A DNA stretch of 34,219 bases from Deltaproteobacteria bacterium 13_1_40CM_4_68_19. GTDB lineage: Bacteria; Myxococcota; Myxococcia; Myxococcales; 40CM-4-68-19. This document shows, piece after piece, positions 32,619 to 34,219 of this stretch. The stretch spans positions 1-34,219 of the forward strand of contig MNFJ01000193.1 in the NCBI GenBank assembly GCA_001918155.1, in the 5' to 3' direction. Positions within the stretch are counted from its first letter, which is position 1. Each line of letters begins with the position of its first letter. The notes beneath the pieces were generated by a model that ran no database searches, was not told the DNA's origin, and worked only from the letters and a program-made list of their open reading frames with translations. Both the position numbers and the translations under genes were made by a program.

Positions 32619-34219
32619 GTGGCTTCCATCGCCCAGGTGATTCGCGACAAGCATGCCGCGATCATGCGGCGCTGGAAGAAGCTCGCGGCGACCGCAGCTT
32701 CGGCAAAGGGTCTCTCGGCCCCCGCGCTCGAGACCGTGATGTCGCGATACCTGTCTGCGCTCGCGGATGACGATGCAAGCGCGGTGAAGGAGAGGCGCAA
32801 GCTCCTCGAATCCCACCTCGCGTCCCGGCTCCGCCAAGGGTTCGTCCTCCCGGAGATCGTCTCGGAGCTCCTCACGCTCGGAAGATGCATTGCGGAGGTC
32901 TGCAGCGACGTGCCCGAGCGGGAGCGGCCGGATCCGGCGCTCCTCGTGCCGATCCTCGCGGAGCTTCAGCACGCCGCAACCACTGCGAGCGAGATCTTCT
33001 GGCAGCACCTCCGGGAAGACGAACAGGTGGAGAAGGGTCTCCTCCGGAGGCTGCAGACGATCGCGACGGCATCGCGAGACGATCCGCACCGCGGCGGCTT
33101 CACCGCACATCTACAAGAGGCACTCGCCCTGATCGTCGAGGGCGTGCCGGCGCGCTGCCTCAGCATCGCGCTCATGGACGTCGAGTTGACCGTGGCCGCG
33201 GCAGTCGGCGCGGCGCCCGAGACCTGTGGTGGTCCTCCGCGACCCGACCTGCGCGACGTCTTCGACGACCTAGCAAGGAGCGAAGAGGGCAGCGCGGTCG
33301 AGCGGACGCTGGAACATGACGAGCGCGTCGTGGCGGCGCGGCTGCCCGAGCACGGCCCGCTCGTCGGGATCCTCTACGCGGTGCGGGCGCGCGAGCCGTT
33401 TGCCGCGCGCGAGGTACGGCGCCTCGAGGCGATCGCCGCGCTCCTCGGCGTGTTGCTCGAGAACTCGCGGCTGTACGCGGCCCTGCGGCTCCGTATCGAG
33501 GAGAGCGAAACGGAGAAGCGGCTCCGGGAGACCTTCGTGTCGGTCCTCGCGCACGATCTGCGCGGACCGCTCAGCGTCTCGCGGCTGGCGGCGGCTGCGA
33601 TCGCGAAGATGCCCGAAGCCGCCGACATCCGGCAGAAGCTCGCGGATCGGGTGGTCTCGGGGATAGACCGGGCCGACCGGATGGTCACCGATCTCCTCGA
33701 CGCAAATCGGATCCGCGCCGGAGAGCGCCTCGCGCTCGACCTCGGATCCTGCGATCTCGCCGCGATCGCGCGCGAAGTTGCGGGAGAGCTGGCACCCGTG
33801 CACGGCGACCGCTTCGCGGTATCCGGCGACTCGAGTGTGCAGGGCATCTGGAGCGCGGAGCACCTGCGCCGTATCGTCACGAACCTCGCGACGAATGCCG
33901 CCAAATACGGCGCGCCGGACACACCGGTGGAACTCGACGTTCACGCGACCGACGCCGTGGCGACGCTGTCGGTCCACAACGCGGGAAAGCCGATCTCCGC
34001 TGACGAGCTTCCTCGGCTGTTCGAGCCGTTCTCACGAACCCGCAGTTCCCAGCACTCCGGCATCGCCGGATGGGGCCTCGGCCTCGCGCTCGTCAAGGGC
34101 AGCGTCGAGGCGCACGGCGGCTCCGTCAGCGTGCAGAGCTCGCAGCGGAAAGGCACCACGTTCACGGTCGCGCTTCCCCGCGACGCAAGGCCGTTCCAGG
34201 CCGAAGCGACCGGTACCCG
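32619..34219 (+). CDS. Sensor histidine kinase, cytoplasmic (3' end beyond the window)
   Basis: At least 533 residues, cut by the window end. Residues about 8-135 resemble the RsbRD N-terminal/globin-like sensor helices (HAAIMRRWKKL onward). A GAF-like region follows at about 160-290. The kinase core shows an H box with phosphoacceptor His312 (VLAHDLRGPLS), N box (NLATNAAKYG near 422), G1 (HNAGKPIS) and G2 (GWGLGLALV near 484). No membrane helix is seen, so it should sense a soluble signal. The GTG at 32619 follows TAGGGG; the frame is open further upstream, so the exact start is uncertain. No response regulator gene is within the window. Confidence 0.88.
   Translation, partial: MASIAQVIRDKHAAIMRRWKKLAATAASAKGLSAPALETVMSRYLSALADDDASAVKERRKLLESHLASRLRQGFVLPEIVSELLTLGRCIAEVCSDVPERERPDPALLVPILAELQHAATTASEIFWQHLREDEQVEKGLLRRLQTIATASRDDPHRGGFTAHLQEALALIVEGVPARCLSIALMDVELTVAAAVGAAPETCGGPPRPDLRDVFDDLARSEEGSAVERTLEHDERVVAARLPEHGPLVGILYAVRAREPFAAREVRRLEAIAALLGVLLENSRLYAALRLRIEESETEKRLRETFVSVLAHDLRGPLSVSRLAAAAIAKMPEAADIRQKLADRVVSGIDRADRMVTDLLDANRIRAGERLALDLGSCDLAAIAREVAGELAPVHGDRFAVSGDSSVQGIWSAEHLRRIVTNLATNAAKYGAPDTPVELDVHATDAVATLSVHNAGKPISADELPRLFEPFSRTRSSQHSGIAGWGLGLALVKGSVEAHGGSVSVQSSQRKGTTFTVALPRDARPFQAEATGT

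Noticed and set aside
1-34219. CRISPR array, tRNA or rRNA genes
   Set aside because: No regularly spaced 25-40-base repeats were noticed, and no cloverleaf or rRNA signature was recognised by eye; dedicated RNA searches were not possible.

Overview
The window is a 34.2 kb stretch of very GC-rich bacterial chromosome with short intergenic gaps, many 4-base start/stop overlaps and frequent GTG/TTG starts. Gene content (a kinase fused to a beta-propeller, a lipoprotein with spaced-cysteine repeats, a His-kinase with an RsbRD-like N-terminus, an exported acetamidase) suggests a soil member of the Myxococcota/former Deltaproteobacteria. That is inference from style, not from a marker gene. No rRNA, tRNA, CRISPR array or intact transposase was seen.

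Region 1 (86-9263) is the most remarkable. Four tightly packed minus-strand genes encode, in transcription order, a zinc-ribbon/transmembrane/SH3-like protein, a TerY-like von Willebrand A protein, a PP2C phosphatase and a Ser/Thr kinase-membrane-WD40 fusion. Divergent from them is a 1509-residue superfamily 1 helicase with a C-terminal PD-(D/E)XK nuclease, followed by a 49-residue basic protein. The vWA/PP2C/kinase trio matches the TerY-associated phosphorylation triad (TerY-P), which has been linked to DNA processing and phage defence. This version looks like an elaborated phospho-switch next to a DNA-degrading effector.

Region 2 (9285-16315) is metabolic and transport: DUF2784 membrane protein, zinc alcohol dehydrogenase and ABC exporter on the minus strand, then a 2'-5' RNA ligase-like protein, an exported acetamidase coupled to a small binding-protein-like gene, and an enolase-superfamily enzyme.

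Region 3 (16377-19405) is a peroxide-defence module: OxyR divergent from a clade-3 catalase that overlaps an ankyrin-repeat gene, with an ATAG-N7-CTAT palindrome between the two.

Region 4 (19392-25142) holds two coupled exporters (MFS, DMT), a sigma-factor remnant, DNA-3-methyladenine glycosylase I, an ArsR/SRPBCC/membrane-protein operon, small conserved proteins, a Cys-rich lipoprotein and a possible NTF2-like remnant.

Region 5 (25143-34219) is a housekeeping/accessory mosaic: an AsmA-like anchored protein, glyoxalase-fold proteins, an SDR, DUF427, an AI-2E family transporter, a REP-like hairpin element, a coiled-coil protein, a lipase-like hydrolase and a histidine kinase cut by the window end.
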